A stretch of DNA of 9,077 nt from Bifidobacterium breve (GCA_945870085.1 CAMBQX010000064.1:1-9077), one strand, 5' to 3'; shown: positions 1 through 6,409, counted from the first letter of the stretch. Program-made: numbers and translations. Notes: a model not told the origin generated them from the sequence alone.

Positions 1-199
1 AGGCGAAAATCGAGGCGATTGGATTGGTCGAGGTTGGATTACCTTTTTGGTGTTCCCGGAAGTGGCGCGTAACTGTGCCCTGTGCGGCTTCGGCTTCAAC
101 CGTCTTGCCATCTGGAGTCATTAGCACCGAGGTCATCAAGCCAAGTGAGCCATAACCTTGGGCGAGAGTGTCGGATGGGACATCTCCGTCGTAGTTCTT
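1..199 (-). pseudogene. icd: In-frame continuation of isocitrate dehydrogenase beyond the TGA; cut by window edge
   Basis: Translating in the same frame after the TGA gives KNYDGDVPSDTLAQGYGSLG, then a stretch with MTSVLMTPDGKTVEAEAA, QGTVTRHFREHQKG and NPTSTNPIASIFA, running to the window edge. This is the expected C-terminal part of the enzyme: metal ligands at D274 and D278 (human D275 and D279), then the NADP-binding TVTRH region. No frameshift is needed, so only the single codon at 202-200 interrupts the gene. Two further positions that are highly conserved in this family differ: Gln of GDVQSD is Pro, and His of AAHGTVTRH is Gln. About 70 more codons would be expected beyond the window. 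It is labelled a pseudogene fragment only because of the stop; if the stop is an error or is read through, it is simply the rest of icd. Confidence 0.75.
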
Positions 200-1003
200 T
201 CAGGCCCAAACGTAGCCGCCTTCCCACTTCATAGCGGCGGCAACCATGTCATCGATTAGTCGGTGCTCATAAGTGATACCCGCAGCATCGAACTCAGAGT
301 TGAATTCGGACTCGAAAACTTCGGCGAAGATGTCTTTAAATTGGCCGTCGTAAGCCTTAAGAATGGTGTTCTTTGTTGAAAGGTAAACCGGGTATTTGCG
401 ATTAAGCCCATACCGCAGTGACGCGCGCGCGAAATCACGAATACTCTCGTCGAGGTTGTACATCCCCATGGCAACACCCGCACCGGGGAAATCAAATACA
501 TTGAACTCCATGGGGGCTGATCCATCAGCCGGGGTGAACGTCATGGTCAGCGAACCAGCGGTTGGCACCTTGAAGTCGGTTGCTTTGTACTGATCTCCAA
601 ACGCATGGCGGCCAATGATTACCGGTTTTGTCCAGCCCGGCACCAAACGCGGAATGTTCGAGATGATGATTGGCTCGCGGAATATAACGCCTCCGAGAAT
701 ATTGCGAATCGTGCCGTTAGGGGATTTCCACATCTTCTTGAGGCCGAATTCCTCGACTCGGGCCTCGTCAGGTGTAATCGTTGCGCACTTAACACCAACC
801 CCGTACTTTTGGATTGCATGGGCTGAGTCGATGGTGACCTGATCATCAGTGGCATCGCGGTACTCCATGCCGAGGTCGTAATACTTAAGGTCAACATCTA
901 GATACTTCAAGATCAATTCATCCTTGATGAACTGCCAAATGATGCGAGTCATTTCATCGCCATCGAGCTCGACGACCGGATTAATGACCTTGATCTTGCT
1001 CAT
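200..1003 (-). CDS. icd: NADP-dependent isocitrate dehydrogenase, N-terminal 267 residues, ended by an in-frame TGA
   Basis: Cytosolic TCA-cycle enzyme converting isocitrate to 2-oxoglutarate, CO2 and NADPH. The sequence matches the eukaryotic-type homodimeric family (like mycobacterial Icd1 and human IDH1), not the E. coli type. Visible motifs are VELDGDEMTR (11-20), the substrate loop KSPNGTIRNILGG (93-105), R109, R132, GDQYKATDF (136-144), STKNTILKAYDG (209-220, catalytic Lys at 211) and HRLIDDMVA (247-255, metal-ligand Asp about 251). The ATG at 1003 is preceded by AGGAG (1015-1011) with a 7-nt spacer. The family is usually about 400 residues, but this frame stops at TGA where relatives have Cys (WAC-KNYDGD). 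A product ending here would lack the other two metal-binding Asp residues and the NADP-binding segment, so it should be inactive. The frame continues to position 1 as IDH sequence (separate entry). It lies 55 nt downstream of mdh. Family identity is certain; whether the gene is functional is not. Confidence 0.93.
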   Translation of the reverse strand: MSKIKVINPVVELDGDEMTRIIWQFIKDELILKYLDVDLKYYDLGMEYRDATDDQVTIDSAHAIQKYGVGVKCATITPDEARVEEFGLKKMWKSPNGTIRNILGGVIFREPIIISNIPRLVPGWTKPVIIGRHAFGDQYKATDFKVPTAGSLTMTFTPADGSAPMEFNVFDFPGAGVAMGMYNLDESIRDFARASLRYGLNRKYPVYLSTKNTILKAYDGQFKDIFAEVFESEFNSEFDAAGITYEHRLIDDMVAAAMKWEGGYVWA

Positions 1004-1010
1004 CTAGTAA

Positions 1011-1015
1011 CTCCT
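1011..1015 (-). promoter_or_regulatory. Ribosome binding site of icd
   Basis: AGGAG on the minus strand, 7 nt before the ATG at 1003. It is a strong Shine-Dalgarno match and fixes the start of icd. Confidence 0.7.
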
Positions 1016-1016
1016 A

Positions 1017-1044
1017 TGTATAACGCGATACTTCATGGGTGCAA
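1017..1044 (-). promoter_or_regulatory. Possible promoter between mdh and icd
   Basis: On the minus strand, TTGCAC (1044-1039) and TATACA (1022-1017) are separated by 16 nt, resembling a housekeeping -35/-10 pair. The -10 box abuts the icd ribosome binding site, so the predicted transcript start would fall within or just after AGGAG and give an almost leaderless message. That is a weakness of the call. Alternatively icd is simply cotranscribed with mdh across the 55-nt gap. Confidence 0.3.
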
Positions 1045-1058
1045 TCACTTGATAGGTA

Positions 1059-2015
1059 CTAAAAATCCTTCACATCGGCTTGCTTGGCCTTAACCGCCTC
1101 ATAAGCCTGGGCCAAGAGCCCTTTCTCTGCTGCCGTCAGAGGGGTTTCAACGATTCGACGAATACCCTCGCGACCAAGTTCGGCCTCGACCCCTAGATAG
1201 GCACCGGATAACCCATACTCGCCGTCAACCCAGGCACAGACCGGCATCACCACTCCTGAGTCTTCGTGCACCGCCTTGGCCATTCGGGCCGCTGCCGCCG
1301 AAGGTGCGTAATACGCCGAGCCGGTCTTAAGTAGTGCAACGATTTCGGCGCCGCCATTGCGGGTCCGCGTAACCAACTCGTCGATCTCCGCAGCGGACAA
1401 CAATTCGGTTAGCGGCTTGCCGTCAACCGAGCATGCCGACGCCACCGGCACCATGGTGTCGCCGTGTGATCCCAAGGTTAAAGTCTTAACTGAAGCCACT
1501 GGGACACCAAGTTTTTCAGCGACGAAGTTGGTGAAGCGGGCGGTATCGAGCATGCCAGCCTGGCCAATAACCCGCTGGTAGGGGAAACCGGTCACGAGTT
1601 GCGCGAGAGCTGTCATCTCATCAAGTGGGTTTGCCACGTTAATTACGACGGCGCCCGGGGCATGCTTGGCAATATTCTCGGCGACACTGCGCATGATCTT
1701 CGCGTTAGTCTCGATGAGATCCATGCGGCTCATGCCGGGCTTGCGGGGCAGGCCAGCGGTCATGATGATGATCTCCGAACCCGCGATTGCCTCATAGCCT
1801 TCGCCATTTGGCCCGGTGGATTGGCCGACTAACTTTGTCTCGAAACCTTCAATCCAGCGCGATTGGTTTATGTCTATAGCAAGGCCCTCGGGCTTGCCCT
1901 CAATTACGTCGGTCAACACGACCGTTTCGAAAATGTCATATTCAGCCAACCGCAGTGCGGTGGTTGACCCGTAGAAACCTGCACCGATAACTGAAACTTT
2001 TCCGCTGCGAGACAT
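1059..2015 (-). CDS. mdh: Malate dehydrogenase, NAD-dependent, LDH-like type
   Basis: Soluble enzyme interconverting malate and oxaloacetate with NAD(H) in the TCA cycle. The 318-residue protein has the Rossmann start VSVIGAGFYG (7-16), Asp36 at the end of the second strand (favouring NAD over NADP), the substrate-binding Arg pair in LPRKPGMSR (R91, R97), NVANPLD (126-132), and the catalytic relay D157/R160 in GMLDTARF with H184 in GSHGDTMVP. Arg at 91, where lactate dehydrogenases carry Gln, argues for malate rather than lactate. GQAGMLDTARF places it in the LDH-like MDH group. I chose the ATG at 2015, which has AAGGAG 10 nt upstream. An in-frame GTG at 2048 would add 11 residues ahead of the Rossmann strand with no visible ribosome binding site. 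Stop is TAG. It precedes icd, the other TCA enzyme here, and follows a 127-nt control region. Confidence 0.95.
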   Translation of the reverse strand: MSRSGKVSVIGAGFYGSTTALRLAEYDIFETVVLTDVIEGKPEGLAIDINQSRWIEGFETKLVGQSTGPNGEGYEAIAGSEIIIMTAGLPRKPGMSRMDLIETNAKIMRSVAENIAKHAPGAVVINVANPLDEMTALAQLVTGFPYQRVIGQAGMLDTARFTNFVAEKLGVPVASVKTLTLGSHGDTMVPVASACSVDGKPLTELLSAAEIDELVTRTRNGGAEIVALLKTGSAYYAPSAAAARMAKAVHEDSGVVMPVCAWVDGEYGLSGAYLGVEAELGREGIRRIVETPLTAAEKGLLAQAYEAVKAKQADVKDF

Positions 2016-2025
2016 AGTCGCCCTG

Positions 2026-2031
2026 CTCCTT
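2026..2031 (-). promoter_or_regulatory. Ribosome binding site deciding the mdh start
   Basis: AAGGAG on the minus strand, 10 nt before the ATG at 2015. The spacing is slightly long, but it lies downstream of the alternative GTG at 2048 and so supports the shorter protein. Confidence 0.55.
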
Positions 2032-2048
2032 CGAAGAAAGTGGCCCAC

Positions 2049-2070
2049 ATCGCCTTGGGGTATAGGCGAT
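2049..2070 (-). repeat. Inverted repeat ATCGCC-N10-GGCGAT in the mdh leader
   Basis: Perfect 6-bp arms (2049-2054 and 2065-2070) with a 10-nt loop, between the 18-bp palindrome and the mdh ribosome binding site. It could be a small leader hairpin or a second protein site; there is no U tract to make it a terminator. Confidence 0.3.
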
Positions 2071-2088
2071 TATCTTGATGTCAAGATA
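2071..2088. promoter_or_regulatory. Perfect 18-bp palindrome upstream of mdh, probable operator
   Basis: TATCTTGA-TG-TCAAGATA has perfect 8-bp arms with a 2-nt spacer, 56 nt upstream of the mdh ATG. On the minus strand it contains an exact TTGACA hexamer (2084-2079), and its edge overlaps a -10-like GATAAT (2074-2069). Binding of a dimeric regulator here would cover the promoter. The dyad size suits a winged-helix regulator such as a MarR-family protein; no regulator gene is in the window, so the binding protein is unknown. Confidence 0.6.
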
Positions 2089-2111
2089 CCTCACCGCCGG
2101 TCGCGATGACT

Positions 2112-2132
2112 CCTTGACCTCCGCCCTTGACC
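2112..2132. repeat. Tandem direct repeat CCTTGACC-N5-CCTTGACC upstream of mdh
   Basis: Two exact 8-bp copies at 2112-2119 and 2125-2132, separated by 5 nt (13-nt period). On the minus strand they read GGTCAAGG and share the core TCAAG with the palindrome 23 nt further downstream. Position and periodicity suit an activator site, but chance is possible in a short region. Confidence 0.35.
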
Positions 2133-2142
2133 ATGGGACAGA

Positions 2143-2463
2143 TCAGTTAGGAGCCGGAACCCAAAAACAGAAGATGGCCAACCCGATGCCCAAGGCCCCC
2201 AACACCAGTACATCAGTCTTTTTGGATCTAACGGCAAGCCAACCTGCCTCCTCATTGGAGAGCAATAAACGCAGAAAGGTGGCGAGGACCACACTGGCGG
2301 CAAGCACCACCGAACCGCGACGAAAGTGGTCGGTTGCAACCAAAATCAGCGCTAATGCGACTCCGAGAAGCACCACCGATATCGGCCATTGCCGAAAGCT
2401 CAGGCGTTTACGCCGCTTCGGTAGTTGCCGCACCACCCCTGAACCATCGTTGCCCGCGGTCAT
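2143..2463 (-). CDS. DUF3017-family small membrane protein
   Basis: A 106-residue protein with a basic cytoplasmic-type N terminus (LPKRRKRL, 14-21) and three predicted hydrophobic segments at about 26-44, 48-68 and 85-102. The conserved-looking stretch between the last two, EEAGWLAVRSKKTDVL, matches what I recall of DUF3017, an actinobacterial family commonly encoded next to folD. Function is unknown. Its ATG overlaps the folD stop by 4 nt (ATGA), so translation is probably coupled. A 14-nt palindrome, GCCGCTTCAGCGGC (2470-2483), just upstream could fold in the message and make initiation dependent on folD translation. It ends the operon: 127 nt of non-coding DNA separate it from mdh. Confidence 0.75.
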   Translation of the reverse strand: MTAGNDGSGVVRQLPKRRKRLSFRQWPISVVLLGVALALILVATDHFRRGSVVLAASVVLATFLRLLLSNEEAGWLAVRSKKTDVLVLGALGIGLAIFCFWVPAPN

Positions 2464-3311
2464 CTCGGCGCCGCTTCAGCGGCCTCAACTACATTTTGTA
2501 AGAGCATCGCTCTGGTCATGGGCCCCACCCCACCCGGCATTGGCGCCACGAACCCGGCAACTTCGAAGACGTCCGGTGCGACATCGCCGACTAAGCCAGC
2601 CTCGGTGCGCGTTATCCCAACGTCAAGGACAGCAGCACCGGGCTTAATGGCATCGGCCGTGATCAAATGTGGCACTCCGGCCGCGGCAACAATGATGTCG
2701 GCTGAACGCAGATAAGTCGCGAGGTCTTTGGTACCGGTATGACACAAGGTGACGGTTGCATTCTCGCTGCGACGGGTTAGCAGTAAGCCAAGGGGGCGGC
2801 CCACCGTAATCCCGCGCCCGACCACAACTACGTGTGCCCCATTAATCGGCACGTCATAAGCGCGAAGCAATGCGACGATGCCACGCGGGGTACAAGGCAG
2901 CGGCGCCGAGATCCCAAGCACCAATCGGCCCAAACTCACCGGGTGTAAACCATCGGCGTCTTTTGCTGGATCCATAAGTTCGAGTACCCGATATTCATAA
3001 AGGTGTTTTGGCAGCGGCAGTTGAATGATGTAGCCGGTCACCGCTGGATCAGCATTCAATTTCGCAACTTCAGCCTCAACCTCAAGTTGGCTCGCATCAG
3101 CCGGTAGATCCACTCGGATGGATGCGATGCCAACTTCGGCGCAGTCGCGGTGCTTACCGCCAACATAGGCTTGACTTCCGGGATCAGCACCAACAAGAAC
3201 CGTGCCAAGTCCGGGGAATACGCCTCTTGCTTTTAGTGCATCAACGCGAACCTTGAGATCAGCCTTGACTTGGGCAGCAGTGGCTTTGCCATCGAGCACG
3301 GTTGCGGTCAT
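2460..3311 (-). CDS. folD: Bifunctional methylene-THF dehydrogenase / methenyl-THF cyclohydrolase
   Basis: Cytosolic one-carbon enzyme turning 5,10-methylene-THF into 10-formyl-THF in two steps (NADP-dependent oxidation, then hydrolysis). The 283-residue length is normal. Active-site residues line up with E. coli Y50, K54, Q98 and D121: Y49 and K53 in GSQAYVGGKHRDC, Q97 in YIIQLPLPKHL, and D120 in DPAKDADGLHP. The cofactor loop is VVVVGRGITVGRPLG (161-175) and the C-terminal signature is PMPGGVGPMTRAMLLQNV (257-274). The product feeds PurN and PurH, encoded upstream in the same run of genes. The ATG start gives the usual family N terminus, but no good ribosome binding site is visible. The preceding transporter gene ends 24 nt upstream, and the stop overlaps the next gene. 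Confidence 0.97.
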   Translation of the reverse strand: MTATVLDGKATAAQVKADLKVRVDALKARGVFPGLGTVLVGADPGSQAYVGGKHRDCAEVGIASIRVDLPADASQLEVEAEVAKLNADPAVTGYIIQLPLPKHLYEYRVLELMDPAKDADGLHPVSLGRLVLGISAPLPCTPRGIVALLRAYDVPINGAHVVVVGRGITVGRPLGLLLTRRSENATVTLCHTGTKDLATYLRSADIIVAAAGVPHLITADAIKPGAAVLDVGITRTEAGLVGDVAPDVFEVAGFVAPMPGGVGPMTRAMLLQNVVEAAEAAPR

Positions 3312-3335
3312 GGCCTCAGTCTTTCACCTTGGGCG

Positions 3336-4277
3336 TCAGTTGGCTCGCAGCCGGCCGCGTGCGCCAAGTGCGACCGCTAGAAATGCGATTAACACTCCCG
3401 CTACCAGGTGCCAGCCGAAATTGGTCGAGGTGGTCGGGGCCACCACATCAATAACAAGGGCGCCGGAGAGCTGGCCGGAAATTGAGACCAGGGCGAAAGC
3501 CAAAACCCCGATCTTCGGCACGGCCCATGCAGCGATGGCAATCAAAATGACACCGAGGGCACCGCCTGCATATAGCCACCAAGGGGCACCGCCGATTACC
3601 TTCGCATCCGTATCTGAAACTACCCAAGCACCTGCGAAAGCGAACGCAAGTATCGCAGTACCGAAAAAGAAGTTATAAAACGTCGCAGAGATTGGATTTC
3701 GCGCAGCATTGCTTACCCGACCATTTATCGCCTGCTGCACAGCTACCCCTAAACCGCCAACGAAGGAAACCGCTACCAGAATCAAGGAGACTCCCCCGGA
3801 CGTGAATCGATCTGAAACCGCCACCGCGACCGCGACTACGGCTATCAGGGCTGAGATCGCCCGGCTCCAGGTGATCGGTTGCTTACCCGCCGGGCCAAGG
3901 CCAACTTTGTCCACAAAAAGCGAATTAGTACTTTGCCCAGCGACCACAGCCACGGTGAACACCGCGACCCCAACAATGGGGATCGCGATACTTTGCACCC
4001 CTATGAAAGCACCGCCAATTAAGCCCCCGAGTACATGCCAACGATTTAGCTCCCCAACTCGAATGGCCGCAGGAATGCGCGCCACTCCCCGACGGACCGA
4101 TGGCACCAGTAAAACGATAAAAACGAGGATTACCAGGCCGGAACCAAAACTTACGAGAGCTGCCTCAACTCCATTGCCTATGAATGTTGATAAACCGCCA
4201 TTTAGGCGCCCCTGGACTGCGATTACAGTCCCTGCCGCAAAAGCGCCGATCAAGGGAATCCATCTTCGGGTGACCAT
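3336..4277 (-). CDS. DMT-superfamily transporter of the DUF606/YdcZ type
   Basis: A 313-residue integral membrane protein with about ten hydrophobic segments and an internal duplication. VQGRLNGGLSTFIGNG (21-36) parallels VQQAINGRVSNAARNP (180-195), and FIGVQSIAIPIVGVAVFTVAVVAGQ-type sequence (91-115) parallels LIAIAAWAVPKIGVLAFALVSISGQ-type sequence (245-269). Two similar five-helix halves, each with a conserved Pro, Gly-Val and Gly-Gln, are the hallmark of the DUF606 branch of the drug/metabolite transporter superfamily, inferred to be inner-membrane exporters. Substrate cannot be read from the sequence. Its ATG shares one base with the purH stop (TGATG) and lacks a Shine-Dalgarno, so it is probably translated by reinitiation after PurH. 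Its place between purH and folD is notable and might hint at a purine- or folate-related substrate. Confidence 0.82.
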   Translation of the reverse strand: MVTRRWIPLIGAFAAGTVIAVQGRLNGGLSTFIGNGVEAALVSFGSGLVILVFIVLLVPSVRRGVARIPAAIRVGELNRWHVLGGLIGGAFIGVQSIAIPIVGVAVFTVAVVAGQSTNSLFVDKVGLGPAGKQPITWSRAISALIAVVAVAVAVSDRFTSGGVSLILVAVSFVGGLGVAVQQAINGRVSNAARNPISATFYNFFFGTAILAFAFAGAWVVSDTDAKVIGGAPWWLYAGGALGVILIAIAAWAVPKIGVLAFALVSISGQLSGALVIDVVAPTTSTNFGWHLVAGVLIAFLAVALGARGRLRAN

Positions 4278-5839
4278 CAGTGGAAAAAATGACGAGTGTC
4301 GGTGAAGTACATCGTGATGCCCGCTGCTTGCGCAGCAGCAATCACTTCGTCATCACGCACCGACCCTCCCGGTTGCACAACCGCGCTGATACCGGCATCG
4401 ATTAACACCTGCAGCCCGTCAGCGAAAGGGAAGAATGCATCTGATGCTGCAACCGAGCCCTTGACCCGGTCACCGGCACGGTCAACGGCAAGGCGGGCGG
4501 AGTCAACCCGATTAACCTGGCCCATTCCGATCCCAACCGCCGCACCACCGGCCGCCAGCAGGATGGCATTGGATTTCACCGATCTAACGGCGCGCCAGGC
4601 GAACTCGAGATCCAGAAGTGTCTCCGCGGCTACTGGTGACCCGCAAGCAAGCCGCCAATTATTAGGGTCATCACCGGGGGCGGCCAGGTCATCACCCGAT
4701 TGCACCAATAGACCCCCACTGATAGAGCGGGTTTCGTAGTGGCGCCCGGGGTGGGGGCCGGCGACCTGCAGCACTCTTAGGTTCTTCTTTGCGGCGAATA
4801 ACTCTAAAGCGGCCTGCTCATAATCAGGTGCCACGATCACCTCGGTAAAGACATCACCAAGGGCCGCCGCCAATTCGACGGTCACCGTGCGATTTGCCGC
4901 CACTACTCCGCCGAAAGCTGAAATCGGATCGGTGGCGAATGCCTTTATATATGCATCCGCGATGTCAGCACCGATAGCAATACCGCAGGGATTTGCATGT
5001 TTGATAATGGCAATTGCTGGTTCGAGATGGTCGAATGCCGCGCGCCGAGCGGCATCGGCGTCAACAAAGTTGTTGTAAGACATTTGCTTACCTTGTAGTT
5101 GCTTTGCATTCGCTAGACCCGGCTCGTGGCGATGTGATTGATAAACCGCCGCCTGCTGGTGCGGGTTCTCCCCGTAGCGCAGCACCTCACCCCTTGACCA
5201 AGATGAGCCCGTCCATTCGGCAAACCCCTCAACCGAAGGCGAGACCACACTACTTAACCAAGAAGCCACCGCGATGTCGTAGGACGCGGTATGGGCAAAA
5301 GCCTCGGTGGCCAAGCTTGCCCGCTCTTCGAGGGTAAAACCCCCACCGGCTATCGCGCCAAGAACATCCTGGTACCTGGCAGGTGATACTACGACGGCAA
5401 CATTTGCATAGTTCTTCGCTGATGCTCGAACCATGGCCGGTCCGCCTATATCAATCTGCTCAACGCACTCATCAACGCTGGCACCGGATGCAACAGTTTC
5501 ATTGAACGGATACAAATTAACTATCACCAACTCGAATGGCTCAATACCCAGCGCGAATAACTCCTCGCGATGTGACTCCCGGCGTAAATCCGCAAGTAGG
5601 CCGCCGTGAATACTCGGATGCAGAGTTTTTACCCGACCATCAAGGCACTCCGGAAACCCGGTTACCTCGCCAACAAGGGTGACAGGGCACCCGGCTGCCG
5701 CAATCGTCTTGGCCGTTGATCCCGTCGAGACAATTTCGACACCTGTTGCACACAGCGCCCGGGCGAGATCCTCTAGGCCAGTTTTGTCATAAACCGATAC
5801 CAGTGCCCGGCGAATTACTAGTTTGGATTGCCCGCTCAT
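4277..5839 (-). CDS. purH: Bifunctional AICAR formyltransferase / IMP cyclohydrolase
   Basis: Catalyses the last two steps of de novo IMP synthesis: formylation of AICAR by 10-formyl-THF, then ring closure. The 520-residue length is typical. The N-terminal MGS-like cyclohydrolase domain (about 1-150) shows ALVSVYDKTGL (12-22), VSTGSTAKTI (37-46), DGRVKTLHPSIHGGLLA (67-83), NLYPF (108-112) and QIDIGGPAMVRASAKN (128-143). The transformylase domain shows LRYGENPHQQAA (220-231), QMSYNNFVDADAA (252-264), the catalytic Lys-His pair at K280-H281 in IIKHANPCG, and SNAI followed by GMGQVNRVDS and SDAFFPFADG in the last 100 residues. The C terminus FTDTRHFFH is intact. The ATG overlaps the purN stop (ATGA), with GGAG 7 nt upstream inside purN. 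FolD, encoded two genes later, makes its formyl donor. Confidence 0.98.
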   Translation of the reverse strand: MSGQSKLVIRRALVSVYDKTGLEDLARALCATGVEIVSTGSTAKTIAAAGCPVTLVGEVTGFPECLDGRVKTLHPSIHGGLLADLRRESHREELFALGIEPFELVIVNLYPFNETVASGASVDECVEQIDIGGPAMVRASAKNYANVAVVVSPARYQDVLGAIAGGGFTLEERASLATEAFAHTASYDIAVASWLSSVVSPSVEGFAEWTGSSWSRGEVLRYGENPHQQAAVYQSHRHEPGLANAKQLQGKQMSYNNFVDADAARRAAFDHLEPAIAIIKHANPCGIAIGADIADAYIKAFATDPISAFGGVVAANRTVTVELAAALGDVFTEVIVAPDYEQAALELFAAKKNLRVLQVAGPHPGRHYETRSISGGLLVQSGDDLAAPGDDPNNWRLACGSPVAAETLLDLEFAWRAVRSVKSNAILLAAGGAAVGIGMGQVNRVDSARLAVDRAGDRVKGSVAASDAFFPFADGLQVLIDAGISAVVQPGGSVRDDEVIAAAQAAGITMYFTDTRHFFH

Positions 5840-6399
5840 TTTTCGACTCCGATCAGTTCGTTGATGACGGCAATCAATAAAGATCTCTCCGCGACCTTGA
5901 TACGCTCGTGCAAGGTGGCCTCATCGTCACCCGGCAAAATCTCTACCGTCACCTGAGCGATGATCGGGCCGGTGTCGACCCCTTCGTCTATGTAATGCAC
6001 GGTACATCCCGTCTCGCGCACACCTGCCGCTAGGGAATCGCGCACCGCATGCGCACCGGGGAACTGCGGCAATAACGCCGGGTGGGTATTGATAATGCGT
6101 CCGGCGAATGCAGCCACAAATTCAGGGCACAAAATCCTCATGAATCCGGCACTTACTATTAAATCTGGTTCCTGAGCAGAAACTGCTTCCTGCAGTGCCT
6201 CGTCCCAGTCTGCTCGGTTTGCAAAGGCGGTTGGATCGACCACAAATGTTGGAACCCCGCGGTTAACCGCTCGGCCGAGTGCACCCGCATCGCCACGATC
6301 GGTGCCGACCGCAAATACAAAAGGTCGGAGGTCCGAATCGAGGAGCGCTTGCAGCAAGGTGCCTGAACCCGAAGCAAGGACGACAATTCGGGGGGCCAT
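5836..6399 (-). CDS. purN: Phosphoribosylglycinamide formyltransferase
   Basis: Folate-dependent GAR transformylase, third step of purine synthesis, moving a formyl group from 10-formyl-THF to GAR. The 187-residue protein begins with IVVLASGSGTLLQALLD (5-21), the phosphate-binding loop, which has Leu where many homologues have Asn. The catalytic triad is present: N104 and H106 in INTHPALLPQFPGAHAVRD and D142 in HYIDEGVDTGPI, matching E. coli N106, H108 and D144. I chose the ATG at 6399, where the family N terminus begins; it lies 10 nt after the upstream stop and has AAGG 8 nt before it. An in-frame ATG at 6429 would add ten unconserved residues and overlap the previous gene by 20 nt. The stop overlaps the purH start, so the two are coupled. 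Confidence 0.96.
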   Translation of the reverse strand: MAPRIVVLASGSGTLLQALLDSDLRPFVFAVGTDRGDAGALGRAVNRGVPTFVVDPTAFANRADWDEALQEAVSAQEPDLIVSAGFMRILCPEFVAAFAGRIINTHPALLPQFPGAHAVRDSLAAGVRETGCTVHYIDEGVDTGPIIAQVTVEILPGDDEATLHERIKVAERSLLIAVINELIGVEK

Positions 6400-6409
6400 A
6401 TGACCAACC

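Noticed and set aside
200..202. Genome-wide reassignment of TGA to an amino acid
   Set aside because: The TauE-like, PerM-like, purN, purH, DMT transporter, folD and DUF3017 genes all end naturally at TGA, several in ATGA overlaps.
2143..2470. Rho-independent terminator after the DUF3017 gene or within 2016-2142
   Set aside because: No GC-rich stem followed by a U tract was found on the minus strand; the inverted repeats there are short or promoter-placed.
2075..2647. 190-residue open frame on the plus strand, antisense to folD and the DUF3017 gene
   Set aside because: It lies across two well-supported genes, is rich in Arg, Ser, Pro and Thr as antisense frames often are, and shows no recognisable domain.
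3202..4305. Two long plus-strand frames opposite the DMT transporter and folD
   Set aside because: They are low-complexity Thr/Ala/Pro/Arg-rich translations complementary to membrane-protein codons, with no motifs and no ribosome binding sites that I could see.
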